Below the pieces are notes generated by a model that was not told where the DNA came from, searched no databases, and saw only the letters and a program-made list of their open reading frames with translations. A program made the position numbers and the translations under genes. Positions 1 to 11,819 of a stretch of 64,000 nt of DNA are shown here, piece after piece. Origin of the DNA: Tretioscincus oriximinensis (Eukaryota > Chordata > Lepidosauria > Squamata > Gymnophthalmidae). Within the stretch, counting starts at the first letter, position 1. Every line of letters begins with the position of its first letter. The stretch covers positions 371,630 to 435,629 of the forward strand of contig JAJVDF010000855.1 in NCBI GenBank assembly GCA_022410635.1. Reading direction: 5' to 3'.

Positions 1-1582
1 TTAAGCTGTGGAATGGTATCACCCCCTCCATTCTCCAGTAGCTGAAGCTATTCCTTGCCCAGGCTGCTCTTGATATTCACCAACAGTCCCACAGTGAGGA
101 AGGTGACTGGGGAATGAGGAAGATATAAATTAGACTTTCCAGCTTTGAACCTTGTGTGCCTCATCCATGCATAACATGTACACCACTCTGTCATGCAATT
201 GTGATGAAGGGAACAACACTGGCATAACTACAGTGGGACAGCCGGGGCACTGCCACGAGACCCCCACGATAGGGGGAGGCAATTTGTGAAAATAAATTTT
301 AATTTTTTTAAAAAAAATCTTGCACATGCATATGTGCACACAACTCGCAGTCGCCGTCACCATGACACCCGCCATTACTATCGAGTTTTGTCGCCAAACT
401 CACCGCCTGCCACCATAGCTTCTCAGGTTGGAGCATGTTTACGTACTCTGGGGGAAGGGGTAAAGGGGTCCCCACCTTGTTTATATGCCCTGGGGTTAAG
501 CCACCCTTGATTCAGGCTCTGACAACCGAGGCTAGCTCCTGAAGGCACCCCCCTCAGTAAAAAGTATAAAAAATGCAAATTTCTCACTCACTTTGAAAAT
601 TCTCACACACTTCAAAAGATTATCGTGTGCTTTGTGGATTTCTCGGGTGGGGATTTCAAGGGGTTTGCATGATGGTGGGAGATTCGCATATGGTAGGTGA
701 ATTTGCAAATTAACATGAACATTAATTACCCCAATTTGGGCCTCAGAAAATCTGGTCAGTCTAGGCTGGAAGATCTTGTTTGTACAAGTGCTGCACAGTA
801 TTCTTCCCACAATTGATCCTTCCATGATCCATTCAAGCATGTAGGACCATCTCCAGTCTGAGCAACAGAAGAACAATGATCTGTGTTGCTGTTATGGTTG
901 CTATCAACAGCATCATCTTATGTTCAGAAACTTCAGTATGGAGTTGTTTTCTCAAAAAAGTGCAGATTTGGTACATAACCTTTGAAAAAACCAAGAGGTT
1001 AGGGAAACTAAATGTTAGTTCAAGCAAGTATTTCCCAAATTTATTCTAGTACCTAGCACGTCGGATCACACATCATTCAGCAAACCAATGATGTACAGTT
1101 TTTCTAAAATATTTTTCTAAACAGATTCTTAAAGAGTTTAGGTTCCTGGCCAGAGAGATATTTACATTTCCTCTGTTTCACAATGCTCAATTTCTCAGAC
1201 TTTGTGACATTCCAATTTTTATTCTTGTAAGCTTGTTTATTTCTTGTCAACATATCACTTCTAGGAACAATACTTACAAGACCTTGAAGCCAGAAATCTA
1301 GGATTAACAGCTCTGACTCTTAAATCAAACTACCTGGTGGATAACCAATTATGTAGTGCAGCACAGGAGGTAGTAAATGCTGCTTAAGTCTGAGCGACAC
1401 GATTGCCAACAGGAAAGTAACTGTGGAAAATGAGATCTGAAGTTTATATCACTACTGTTTGGAAATCCAATGGAAGAAATATGAATAGTGACTGATTAAT
1501 TAGCCTATGTTGTACTCAGAGTTAAAAACATACATTGGTTAAGTAATTATCACATATGGTAATGATAACTGAGCCATTCTGG
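1..1582. other. Intergenic, nothing recognised
   Basis: No open frame here resembles a protein family, and I see no clear repeat boundaries. The short frames at 130-375 (minus), 286-510 (plus) and 532-1027 (minus) have no recognisable domain and no splice context, so I treat them as chance frames. Confidence 0.6.
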
Positions 1583-1826
1583 TCATTGGGGTAGTGGTTA
1601 GTGTGTCAGGTTCTTATCTGGAAGATTCCTGGTTCAATTCTGCACTCTTCCAGGACCATGAAGACAGCTGGGTGACTTTGGGCTAGTCCCAGTTCCTCAG
1701 AGCTCTCTCAATCCCACCTACTTCACAAGGTGTCTGTTGTGAAGAGAAGAACAGAAAGTTATGTAAGCCATGATTCCCTTTGGGTTAAGAAAACTGGGAC
1801 ATAAAAATTATTATTATTCTTCCTCA
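1583..1826 (+). repeat. tRNA-derived SINE, diverged
   Basis: The head has the phrase gtagtggttagtgtgtcagg, followed by a B-box-like ggttcaattc. The middle has agctgggtgactttgggcta, a CORE/MIR-like phrase, and the tail runs through attattatt to cttcctc. It matches the better copies at 10728 and 25074 through the head and middle, but its 3' end is of the CTT-tail type also seen at 45478 and 63190. Confidence 0.7.
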
Positions 1827-2420
1827 GTACATGAAATCTCTTCCACACTTGCTCCAAGGAACAATGTTGGCAGTTGGCAGAAATGTAGCATCTAGAAACT
1901 GTCTCATTGTTTCCTGAACAGCCGGAGCTGTTCCCTGGACTTGCCTTCAGTGCTCCTGATATGCTCCACAGCTACCCCATGCAATGCAGAGCAATGCTGA
2001 AAGAAATGCAAATGCAGCAAGCTAAGTCTTGCAGTCCTAACATGGCTTGCCCAGCCTACACATAATGGAAAGGCCCATCCCCTTGCTCTGTCACTGTGAA
2101 GGATGGATTGGGCAGAGAAATGCTTTGTTTAAAAAGAATAAAAGGGGGGGGGAGGAACCCTATCACTTAGAAGAAACTTCGTACTAAAATCAAATAACCT
2201 GTTCCCCCAGCTTGAAAGTCATTATTTGGTCAACCACTCTACTTTTAATGAAAAAAATAACTGCTTCAGCAGTTCAGTTGCAGCATCTGCTGTTACTGCA
2301 TGACAAATTTGGAACATTTCAATTGATACTCTGCATTATGCATCCACATTTACACAGATATTTCTTCTGAAAATGAATTCCAGATCAAGTATTTTATAAA
2401 TGGGTTTTATAAATGTGTTT

Positions 2421-2452
2421 CACACATACACACACACACATGCATGCACATA
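2421..2452. repeat. CA-rich microsatellite
   Basis: A short run of CA dinucleotides with one TA interruption, passing into a tgcatgcacata stretch. Confidence 0.85.
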
Positions 2453-2881
2453 TAGTTTTCTTGAAGAAAATTGTTTTGAAAGACATTTTCTCCCCCTCCC
2501 TGTCTATGAACTCTTTTATTTTGGAAAAAGCTTTTAAGCCAAGACCCAGGCAATATTTTTCACAGCTGATCTTCTCACCTGGGAGGAATTCTTATTTGTT
2601 TGTTTTGTTTGTCTTATTTGTTTGTTTCATGTAAAAGAATGAGACTTTTAAGAACGGTTGCAAAAAACTCTCAGAACAAGAATCAAGCCAATTTGAGAGG
2701 TGGAAATAATTCTTTTGCACGTTAATCTGAATTCTCTGCTATTTCTGGAAAGCAAAAGTGTTTTTTTTTCTCAATCAAGAGGTGAGATGGTTTCAATTAA
2801 AGATTGTATAAATGTGCCCTCAAGTGGCCAGTGCTTGGATTGCAGTGACTAAACATTCTAGCTAAAATACTGTAGAATCAA

Positions 2882-3045
2882 AGGCCCTGTCCCACAAAAG
2901 ACTTAACTTTGGCGCTGTCTTCACTGAGCCATATAATGGGTTATATTTTGGGGCAGAGCTTGGCCATCCACATGCCAGTATAGACTATGGCAGGCTCATA
3001 TTCCAAGATACAGCCCAGAATAAGACTCAGTAGGGAGAGGGCCCT
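2882..3045. mobile_element. Hairpin MITE, family P (copy 1)
   Basis: The element begins near aggccct and ends near agggccct, giving short terminal inverted repeats. Inside are catccacatgccagtatag, actatggcaggctcat and cccagaataagactcag. These phrases recur at about 14.6, 16.0, 32.8, 45.4 and 57.9 kb. It looks like a non-autonomous inverted-repeat transposon. Its exact ends and superfamily are not established. Confidence 0.55.
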
Positions 3046-3521
3046 AGAGTCTTCTAGTAAGGGAGACATGTTTACTTTTTCAGATCTAGAGTCCAACTTC
3101 CTAGGGCAGTATTTGAAATAGATGTATCTATGAAACCTGAAAAAATAAATCTGTTGTTGAAAACATGCTAGTTTCTAAGGTGCTGCAAGACCCCCTTGCT
3201 AGATAATCTGAACCAAGACTGTCATGGCTATTTAACACTGAGACTATTTAGAATTTGGATCCAAATCCTAGAGGAGCCACATTAAAAATGCATTGGCTGT
3301 GTTCTCACTGGGGAAAAAATAAAACGAGAGAAAAGCAAAGTGAATGAGAATTTCACTTTATTTTTCTCTCTCTCCCACAATCCAGGTTTAGCATGCTCTA
3401 GTTTATCCTGGCAGTAAATACCCCACTGCCAGTCTAAATACCATCTCCATTTGAGGCACAAATGGTTCAGGTCTTAAGAGTCAGTCTTTCATGCAAGAGA
3501 TGCGTTCTGAAAGCCCGAAGT

Positions 3522-3657
3522 AGAGCCATGAGTATCACCACTAATCTGGTGGGGAAGATAGAATAGATGTAAGCCTTGGGGTGAAAGTTAACCTTGTAAG
3601 CCCTTCTGGACATGGAGAGAGGGGTATAAATGGTAGGTTCTTCTTCCCCTCCATGCT
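3522..3657 (+). repeat. SINE family 2, 3' part
   Basis: Contains ctaatctggtggggaagata, gtaagccttggggtgaaagt, accttgtaagcc and ggggtataaa, then ttcttctt. The same 3' half is seen in the fuller copies at 25823-26127 and 58046-58318. The tRNA-like head is missing here. Confidence 0.65.
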
Positions 3658-4323
3658 CTAAGAGGGTACCTGGGCTCCTGGCTTGTCATCCTCCTCCCCC
3701 AGCAACTGCCTGAAGGACTCCATGGAGGGGTTTGTAGGAGGATTCTGAGCCCATCAGCTGCTTGGAATGTGCAGGCAGCAAGGGCTCTTTTTGGATCCAC
3801 ATTGCTTTAAACTTGGGCAAAATCCAGATGGCTGTGGATGAGGATCTTCTGGTTTCTGGCCAACCCAGAGGCAACTCCAAGCACTGTCCACTTTAGTTGT
3901 GACAGAGATTCCAGTGTTCTCCTCCCACTGCTGCTACCATTGTGATAGTAACAGTGGCAGGAAATTCAAACTTCTGTCAAAAGCAATAGCAACAGCAGGA
4001 TTAGTTCTCTGGAATTTCCATTACCACCAAGGGTGGGCGATGCTTGGGGTTGCCTCTGGGTTCATCTCCAGCCTCCTCTCCACCCAAAAAGTGTGAGAAT
4101 GATTAGCTCATGCTGATGAGAGAATAAGGGAGATTGAAAGGATCAGTGGCTCAACATTCATACAGCTGCAGAAGAACAAAAAAAGGTTAACAGCCCTGTT
4201 AGCACACTGTATGGAGCAAAACCTGGCCTAGGCAGTCAAAATGGCCATCTACATGAGAAAACTGGTAGACCAGTTTATACAAGTTTACCAGGATTCTAAA
4301 GATGACTAGATTGGCCCTGGGAG

Positions 4324-4920
4324 TAGGGTTGCCATACGTCCCGGGAAGGCTGAACAATCCCAGTTTGGGGGACTAAAATATAGTCCCCTCCGGGTTTTAA
4401 GATAAAATCCCGGATTTTTATATTCCCGTATGCTGCATCAGGGAATGTAAAAGTGCAGGATTTTGAAGGAAAAGGAGCCATCAGAGCTGACGGCTGAAGC
4501 CCGGCAACGCTTTCCGGAGTCCTGGAAGGAACCTCGGAGCGTGCCGTAGCTGCTCCAATGCTGGAGGCGGGGTTTCATGCCTGCTGTCAGGCAAAGCCAA
4601 CTTGTCTCCAGTAGAGCAACAATGCCTGGGTTTGTGACAGGAGGACAGCTCTGTTCTCCTGTCACAAACCCAGGCATTTTTGCTCCACTGGAGGTGAGTT
4701 GGCACGTTTTGCCTGACGCAAAACCCCGCCTCCAGCATTGGAACAGCTACGCACATACATGCGCGCACACAGGGACACTTGTGGTGAGACAGGCAAAAGA
4801 GAGGTTCTGCCTGTCTCACTACAAGCGTCCGTATGTGCATGTGTGTGCACGCACACACATGCGCGTGCGTGCGCACCCCACCCCGTCCCGGTTTTGGGCT
4901 GCCAAAATATGGCAGCCCTT
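4324..4920. mobile_element. hAT-like non-autonomous transposon, family A, full copy
   Basis: This 597-bp element is flanked by a perfect 8-bp direct repeat CCTGGGAG at 4316-4323 and 4921-4928. Its ends are inverted: it starts TAGGGTTGCCATA, and the reverse complement of its end starts AAGGGCTGCCATA. An 8-bp duplication with TAGGG-type termini is typical of the hAT superfamily. The centre (4548-4748) is a large imperfect palindrome, and the right part is rich in alternating CA and GC. No transposase is encoded; all open frames inside are shadows. A shortened copy lies at 8979-9429 and a left end at 17265. Confidence 0.8.
4548..4748. repeat. About 200-bp palindrome inside family A
   Basis: The left arm runs from agctgctccaatgctggagg to gacaggaggacag. 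The right arm runs from ctgttctcctgtc to cctccagcattggaacagct. The arms pair along almost their full length, with a few mismatches and small indels. A single strand could fold into a long hairpin. Confidence 0.85.
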
Positions 4921-4986
4921 CCTGGGAGGCAAGCGAGCACATGCCTCCGATTCAACATAAATTTGTTCCATAAAAATGGGTCCAAG

Positions 4987-5182
4987 CAGGGCCATTCTTA
5001 GGCAAAATATGGATATCAGTAGTACTAATAAGATATTATTTTTATTGCTTTTATTATTATAAAACCCAAAGTAGGTGTGAGAAGAGGGGGAGTAAAAGAA
5101 AGAAAGAAAGAAAGTAAACAAATAAGAAAATAAGTAAGTAAATTACAGCCCATGGCCAAAATGCAGCCTAAATCCAGTCCTA
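4987..5182. mobile_element. hAT-like MITE, family B (copy 1)
   Basis: This 196-bp element starts CAGGGCCATTCTTAGGCA and ends with aatccagtccta. It is flanked by GGTCCAAG (4979-4986) and GGTCTAAG (5183-5190), a 7-of-8 match consistent with an aged 8-bp hAT target duplication. The interior has the phrase attgcttttattattataaa, a (AAAG)n run near 5096-5114, and aagtaagtaaattacagccc. The same element recurs at 46754-46936 in the same orientation. Confidence 0.8.
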
Positions 5183-5190
5183 GGTCTAAG

Positions 5191-8100
5191 TACCTTAGTT
5201 CCTGGCTGTTGGAGGCTCTTAGCTGTCATTGTCTATACTGGGATGTAGACGATCAAGCCCTATTCTGAAATACACTCTAGAATAAGGCTTAATGTGGAAA
5301 GGGTCAACCCAAAATGTTCAGCTAGTGTCATCTATCTCCCCTGTAACTGAGGAAGGACTGCGTAAGCCATGATACGCACAAGGAACATACAGTTTCATTC
5401 ACTTTCATAGTTGTTGGCTGTACCAAGTTAAATTCCTCAGAATTATAATAAAAAATAATCCCCTCCTCAGTTTTTATTTAGTTTGTTCTCAGTTGTTTAT
5501 GCTGAATTATAGATTGTACTACAAAATGACTGCCACATTGAGCTGGGCAGTATCCAAACCTTCCCAAAGCATCTTTGCTTCAAAATAAAAATGTTCATTT
5601 CAAGTAATGGGAGGGTACATCTCTGGTTCCTTGCAGTATTATGTGAGCACAGGTTCCTTTAGCTTGTGAGGCTTTAGAAAAACCTCCTGTCCTCTTTCCC
5701 GGTGAGTTATGCACAGGAGGCAGAAGCATATGTCTAGCCAGGTGCCCATAGCAACCAGCCCTTAGGTTTCCTAGGTGATTCTGTGGCTGATTGCCAAAAA
5801 CTGTGATAAAGTTAGAAACCAGGCCTAGGGATCTCAGGTGAAAAAAAAACAGAGTAGAAACCTCTCATCAGCTACAACAGCCGGCCAAATTGTTCACAGT
5901 CCAGCTACTTTGCTTGTTTTGTCAATTCATGGTATTTATGCCCCACTTTTCAATGACAGAGCTACAAAATTACAGGGAATATTGCTTTGCACCCACCACC
6001 AGGTGTGTTTTCGACAACTGATTAGAACCACTGTTTCCAAAAATGATTGATTCCCAGCATCCATTTATTCTCAAATTGCAAAATAAGCCACATGCCTCAC
6101 ATCTTCTAAGTGTTCTGCTCTCTCTCCTTGCAATGACCTGATAAAAATATTTCTAGTGGTTTCACAGACAGTAAGACCATTGTAGTAACTGTCATTTATC
6201 AATCTGCTATTCAGGGATGAAAACACAGAGGTTCTTTCTGCACAAAACTTTTTTTCTGGATTACATCCCACAACAGGGACTTGTCATCTACATGCTAGTG
6301 CAGACTATGGCTGCATCCACATGTGGGGCTAAAAAGTGGGGTTATCTTTCATTGCGGGGGGCTGGGTGGCCATCTGCACGTTGGGCAGGAGGAAAGAAAT
6401 ACTGGCCCGTGAGTGGCTGAGAGCAGCCTTCCCTCAACCCAACCTGCTTTGCAGGGCTCACTGCTGATGGCAGAGGTCCCTGCTGAGCAGGGCACATTCA
6501 AAAAAGGAGATAGTTTTCGGTGCACACCTGGAAAAATCAACTCTCATTTAACCTGCAGCACGCAAGGTTTGTAAAGACTACATCACTCACAACCCACCCT
6601 TACGTCTGCAGGAGCTTCCAGGATGGTGCTCCTATGCAGACATCATTATGGCATATGGATGCAGCCTAAGGCCACTAGCATGCATACATTGAGTCTCTAT
6701 TGCATGATATAACCCAGAATAAGATTCATTTAAGGGCAAGAGGCTACTTCTACCTTGGATGTTGATGATACATTTACCTCTTTCCATATGATATGATTAG
6801 CAGCCTTAAAAAAACCAGCCATAAGCTCCCTTGACCTTGCAGACATGCAGGAAGGCACAGGACCAATGCAGAATTCAATATTTTAGCGCTGCTGTCTCCC
6901 AGTGGTGCAGCATGGAGGGGTGGTTGCCTCAGGCACAAAATTCTCAGAGGCACATTTTAAATATAAAAAAAATACAGCAGTGGTAGTCATGAGGGTACAA
7001 AACTCTAGATGCATTGCTCTTCTAGATGGTCTCAATGGTCCCAGGGATTAAATAAAATTGATTTGAGCTGCACAGGTTGTTAGAGAATTAGGATGGAAAG
7101 GCAAAAGGAAATAGAACTTTAGGAACTGGATTCAATATGTTATTGAACATATGGAATTCGATGTCATCAGATATCAAAGACCGTTGTATGAAGGTATAAG
7201 ACAAAAATATTTGTAAGATCTATTGCACCCAACACGAGGCTATCAACAAGGATGTGTAATTGTATGTCAGTGTTTGTTTGATGTGTAAAATTGTCACACA
7301 CAAAAACAGGTGACGGTAGTGCTCTCCTTTGACCTGGCAACACAGTTTGTCTTTCCTTGTCTATACACTTCCCAACTCAACATTGGAGGAACTGGCTATA
7401 TTTGCACCCATAAACTGCAATGTTTGACTTTAGTAAGCCACACAGTTCACTCCATCGATGCACTTAAGGTGACCCATTATGATGGCCCCAAGAGGACCAA
7501 TAACTTTGGCTGTTTATCTGATCTGGATCATGTTCATCTATGCACATCTTATCAATAATCAGCACACTGTAATGTCTATTAGCGACTTCTGTGCACTCTT
7601 AAAAAAAACTTATTTCATATTTGACAATGTATTTTCCCTGACTTTTAACCAGTTTAAACCCTTCCCTAGGGATATCAGGAAAAAGCAGCACAGAAGTTCT
7701 ACATCTTTAATGAGTGTGTCAAAGATGAAATTGAAGAGGTGCAGCTCATAATGCCAGCAGCAGCACCTGAAATGTCCTCTTTGACATCTCCTTCAAAGAG
7801 ATGTCCTGCATTTTTCTGGTAACCTTTTCTGACATTTAACCCCTTGTTTTCAAATGAATATTTTTATTACGTTGGAAAGAGTTAAATGTGCTCACAGGTG
7901 AAAGATTAGAAGAAAAACAGGACTCTGAAAAGGTCAAGGGTGCAGTAACTTGTGGTGTATTTTACTGGTTGAAGCAAGTCGCTTTTCCTTTTTATATATT
8001 TTTTAAACTATCAATCAATTTAATTAGGTGCTTGACATTTGGATGCAACAAGTCTGAACAAGGCAGCTCAACCAGCCTGCACAAAAATCAGCTAAAATAA

Positions 8101-8693
8101 AATCTAAATGAAAGTGCCATCCTGCCCGTGTAAGCATAGCTGGAAGTCAGATCCCTCATTTAAAACCGATTAGTGAACTTCCTTGGAGATCTTGATAGTA
8201 CTGGCAAAACCATATTTGATAGGGTTTTTTATTCCCCAGTTCCTTTTGGATAATTATTGTTTTTTTGCCTGAATAGCAGCTTTCAGGTAAATTTCAGTGA
8301 ATTATTTTTTCAAAGCTAGATTCACATACTGGTTTCCAGGCTTCTATTCTTCTACCAAGGATGGTCTCCATGCAGCATCTTAATAGTACTTTGAAAATGC
8401 TATAAAGTTGCATTATCCAAACAATGCTACTTCATTGTCAAACATTTAGTGGGCAAGAAGAGCATCTCATCTGCAAAGAAGTTAAGAGTCTTTCTTCACA
8501 ATATAAAGATAAGAATTACCCTTCTTTGATTCTAGTGCGAGTAGGAGAACATCGCCTCTGCCTCCCCTCATCAAAATCAAAGCTAAGACTATCTAACGAT
8601 GATACTAACAGTGGACAAGCTCTTGCTTAACCCTTTGTCACATCAAATGCAACTTTGATACGGTGCCAATGGGATGTAGCCTCTTCAAAGCCA
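5191..8693. other. Intergenic, no gene seen
   Basis: No coding evidence. Weak fragments of the family P hairpin element appear near 5200-5310 (ctagaataaggctt), 6285-6325 (catgctagtgcagactatgg) and 6715-6735 (cccagaataagattca). The remaining sequence has no feature I can name. Confidence 0.5.
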
Positions 8694-8835
8694 GTCTGGT
8701 CTTGGGATTAAAGTTTTGGTCTCTTACCTCGTAGACACTTGGTTCCATTCCATGTTCCGATATGAAGTCAGGCGACCTTGGGCTAGTTAGGTTCTTAGAG
8801 CTCTCTCAGCCCTACCTACGCCACAAGTATGTGTC
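8694..8835 (+). repeat. SINE remnant, heavily diverged
   Basis: The phrases ggtctcttacctcgtagaca, gaccttgggctag and agagctctctcagccctacc follow the order of the tRNA-derived SINE seen at 10728, but with many changes. Confidence 0.45.
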
Positions 8836-8978
8836 AGAATACATCTTAGTTGCAGTCATGAGTAGTCTAGATATCAAGACTATAAGGGCAGAAGGATGAG
8901 GTTGCAACTTGGAACTTCCCTTCAGTCTACCAAAGTGTATTTGATCTGCTATATGTTCAAAACCTTCCTATCACTGTT

Positions 8979-9429
8979 TAGGGAAAAGGAGCCGTCAGAG
9001 CTGACGGCTGGAGCCCAGCAACGCTTTCCGGGGTCCTGGAAGGATCCTCGGAGCGTGCCGTACCTGCTNCAATGCTGGAGGCGGGGTTTCGCGCCTGCTG
9101 TCAGGCAAAGTGCGCCAACTCGCCTCCAGTAGAGCAAAAACGCCTGGGTTTGTGACAGGAGGACAGGTCTGTTCTCCTGTCACAAACCCAGGCGTTTTTC
9201 CTCTGCTGGAGGTGAGTTGACGCACTTTGCCTGACAGCAGGCACGAAACCCCGCCTCCAGCATTGGAGCAGCTATGCACACACACGCGCACGCAAACACG
9301 GACACTTTCTGCCTGTCTCACTACAAGCATCCGTGTGTGCACACATACGCACGTGTGTGTGCATGTGCGTGCACGCACCTCCCCCCCACCCCCGTCCAGG
9401 TTTAGGGCTGCCAAAATATGGCAGTCCTA
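8979..9429. mobile_element. hAT-like element, family A, internally deleted copy
   Basis: This copy starts TAGGG and ends GGCAGTCCTA. It is flanked by a perfect TCACTGTT at 8971-8978 and 9430-9437. Five further matching bases (TCCTA) lie upstream of each repeat, so a 13-bp reading is also possible. Relative to 4324-4920, about 150 bp after the first five bases are missing. The palindromic centre and CA/GC-rich right part are kept, in the same orientation. It carries no coding capacity. Confidence 0.8.
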
Positions 9430-9577
9430 TCACTGTTGCACTTCAGCTTGGATAGGTGGAAAATTACAACTAGAAATAATTCCTATGTAAAATCTCCAGT
9501 TTGGAGGGGCAAGATTCCAGGTAGATTTGCAGGTAGTCAAAGCAGATGAAGGTTTTTGCCTTCTTTTTCTGCTTGGA

Positions 9578-9640
9578 AATTTATTTATTTATTTATACTT
9601 ATACCCTGCCCTATACCTGAAGGTCTCAGGAGAGCCAACA
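9578..9640 (-). repeat. SINE/LINE 3' tail fragment
   Basis: TTATTTATTTATTTATACTT, then ataccctgccctatacctga and aggtctcagg. This is the reverse complement of the tail that ends the SINE at 10728, without the rest of the element. Confidence 0.65.
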
Positions 9641-9910
9641 GTAAAACATCAATACAAAATTAAAACAGTATAAAATAATATCATAACATTTCTTCAGCCA
9701 AAGGCCAGGTAAAAGAGGTGCGTTACTGTAAGCAGTTGGTGTAAGGCTACAGTAGGGCCTGATCCAGCAAGTTCCTTTTATGTTTTTATAACCCACTGCT
9801 AGTGACAGCTGCAAGCTGTTTTCTCTAGGGGCAATTTCATCTTTAGGCTGAATGTTGCTGCTAGACAATAAAGGATGTTAGACAAGGATGCTAATCTACC
9901 TCCAGGGCCA

Positions 9911-10020
9911 TGGTCACACATATGCATTTAAACCATCTTCAGTTCTGAAGAACTGGACAAAACTAGAATCTGGTTTTATCCAGTTCTTCTGAACTGAGGA
10001 TGGTTGAAAAGCACAACACA
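9911..10020. mobile_element. Foldback element, family C (copy 1)
   Basis: The arm aaccatcttcagttctgaag is mirrored by ttctgaactgaggatggtt around a short spacer at about 9965-9975. The outer tggtcacacatatgcattta resembles the end of the element at 39325-39459. The superfamily is unknown. Confidence 0.55.
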
Positions 10021-10727
10021 GAGGCCCAGTACAAAGTAAAGATTCAACAGTAAATGCAATAATTTTATTTACATAAAAAGATGGTATTTCATCTACTTTC
10101 ATCTTATTTCAGGTACTGATGCACTTGGGAGTGTTCTATACTTGCGTGCTGAAAGTATGTGCATTAAATTCTATGATGAAAATGTTCATTCTGCTGGACA
10201 TATTTCAAATTTATATTATATATTGGATATGCAGTCTCCAAACTACAACACAAATGAGAAATTCTTCCCTTTTGTCAGCTGTTGTTACTAATTCACTTCA
10301 GCAGAGGGCAAAAGAGACTGTCATCTTGCACTTGATATTGCGTGTTTGAAAATTAACAAGACCAAAGGATGGAACTCAGTGAGATTACAAGTGCTTTAAA
10401 CAGCTTAATATGCATAACTCAATTTGCCTTCTTCACTGAATTAAAACTTCACTGAACTGCCAAATCATCAGAAGGGAAAAAATACATATGAAATTTGTTA
10501 AGCAAAGCCTGCCCGGTTTGTAAAATACATTTTATCCACGAGTGAAAAAAAAAAGGTTTTAAAAGGAAAGTGGGGATTTGATACCAAGCAGCACCTCACT
10601 TAAAGAAGGATAAAAATAAGTATGTTTAGTTTAGTTTATTTATTTATGATTAATCGAATGACCATATCATCAGAAAGGCACTTCTTACAAATTCCATATG
10701 TAAGAAAAATTTTAAAACTCTAAAAGA
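10021..10727. other. Intergenic, nothing recognised
   Basis: AT-rich sequence without coding signal or a repeat boundary that I can define. Confidence 0.5.
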
Positions 10728-10985
10728 GAGCCAGTTTGGTGTAGTGGTTAGAGTGTGGGACTCTTATCTGGTAGTCTCCCGGTTCGATTCCCCACTCCTC
10801 CATGAAAGCCAGCTGGGTGACCTTGGGCCAGTCACAGTTCTTTAGAACTCTCCCAGCCCCACCTACTCCACAGGGTATCTGTTGTGGAGAAAGCAACAAA
10901 AGCTATGTGCACCACCCTATGGTTGGCTGCCCTGAGACCTTTGGGTATAGGGCGGGATATAAATACAAATAAATAAATAAATAAA
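10728..10985 (+). repeat. tRNA-derived SINE, near full length
   Basis: The head is gagccagtttggtgtagtgg with a B-box-like ggttcgattc. A CORE-like middle reads agctgggtgaccttgggcca. The 3' end is gggcgggatataaatacaaa followed by (TAAA)n. This is one of the best copies of SINE family 1 and can serve as the reference for the others. Confidence 0.85.
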
Positions 10986-11043
10986 AATATAAAGGATAAA
11001 AGAGTATTTCAAAATCACGCTGAACAGATTTAAAAGAGAACAG

Positions 11044-11589
11044 TCAGTTCCAATTCACTGCAACATTTGTCAGCCATGTAGCACGCCTTTTTGCTGCACG
11101 TTCTAAAAAGAGGGCAGCTCCAGTGACGGTGAATTTGTCACTCCCCCTTAGCAGCCAATTTGTACGATCCTCATCAGTTCTGCAGTGGGCATTTACCAGA
11201 AGAGGATGTAAGTATCTCGCTCTGATATCTGCGTATAGCTGGCATTCCAATAGGAAGTATACAGTTGTTTCAATCTTTCCTGATCCGCAGGGGCACAGTC
11301 TGTTGTTATAGTTGATGCTCTGATATCTTCCCAGTTTTAACATAATGTCCAGTTGGTCAAAACGGGCTTTTGTGTACAGTTTCCTTAGTCTTGATGCCAA
11401 CTCAAATGTTAGGTAGTTCTCTATACCAAACTTTTGTGTGAACACAGCTAAGTAAGGCAGGGATCTGGCTTGAGTGATTGCTGATAAGTCACATTGGGCT
11501 TGGATGCCCTTCAGTCGTTGTTTGAGTATCATCTTTGCCTTTGTCCCTAGCGAACTCAAGAGCTGTGTAGAAAAGCCCAAATGCGACAA
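11044..11589 (-). pseudogene. Non-LTR retrotransposon, C-terminal pol remnant
   Basis: A 181-residue open frame contains KLYTKARFDQLD, then a zinc-knuckle-like NNRLCPCGSGKIETTVYFLL and ECQLYADIRARYLHPLL. This cysteine/histidine arrangement is familiar from the region after the reverse transcriptase in several LINE clades. I cannot assign the clade. The reverse transcriptase core is absent, so this is a fragment, not a host gene. Confidence 0.6.
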
Positions 11590-11674
11590 ATGATTTCTGA
11601 ATCTGGCAAACCAAGATGTATGGGCATGATTGTTTGCTGGCTCTTGGAGAATAAGTATGCTAACTCTATTCTCT

Positions 11675-11819
11675 GTAAAGGAGCTAGCAGCACTTTGAGA
11701 CTAACTTGAGAAAAGTGGGTGACATAAGCTTTCATAAACACGTCTACTTCTTCAGTCTATGAAANCTTAAGCCACCCACTTTTCTCAAGTTAGTCTCAAA
11801 GTGCTGCTAGCTCCTTTAC
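11675..11819. repeat. Inverted repeat, about 45-60 bp arms
   Basis: The left arm 11675-11734 begins gtaaaggagctagcagcact. The right arm 11758-11819 ends agtgctgctagctcctttac. The inner 45 bases pair almost perfectly, with a spacer of about 23 bases. The phrases ataagctttcata and ctaacttgagaaaa resemble the ends of a repeat that continues to the right. Confidence 0.85.

Noticed and set aside
4438..5001. Several overlapping open frames on both strands
   Set aside because: They lie inside the family A hAT-like element and its palindrome. Similar frames recur at 8995-9490 only because the repeat recurs.
10740..10810. tRNA-like sequence with A and B boxes
   Set aside because: It is the head of a SINE that recurs many times. 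A mature cloverleaf with CCA-side pairing is not evident.
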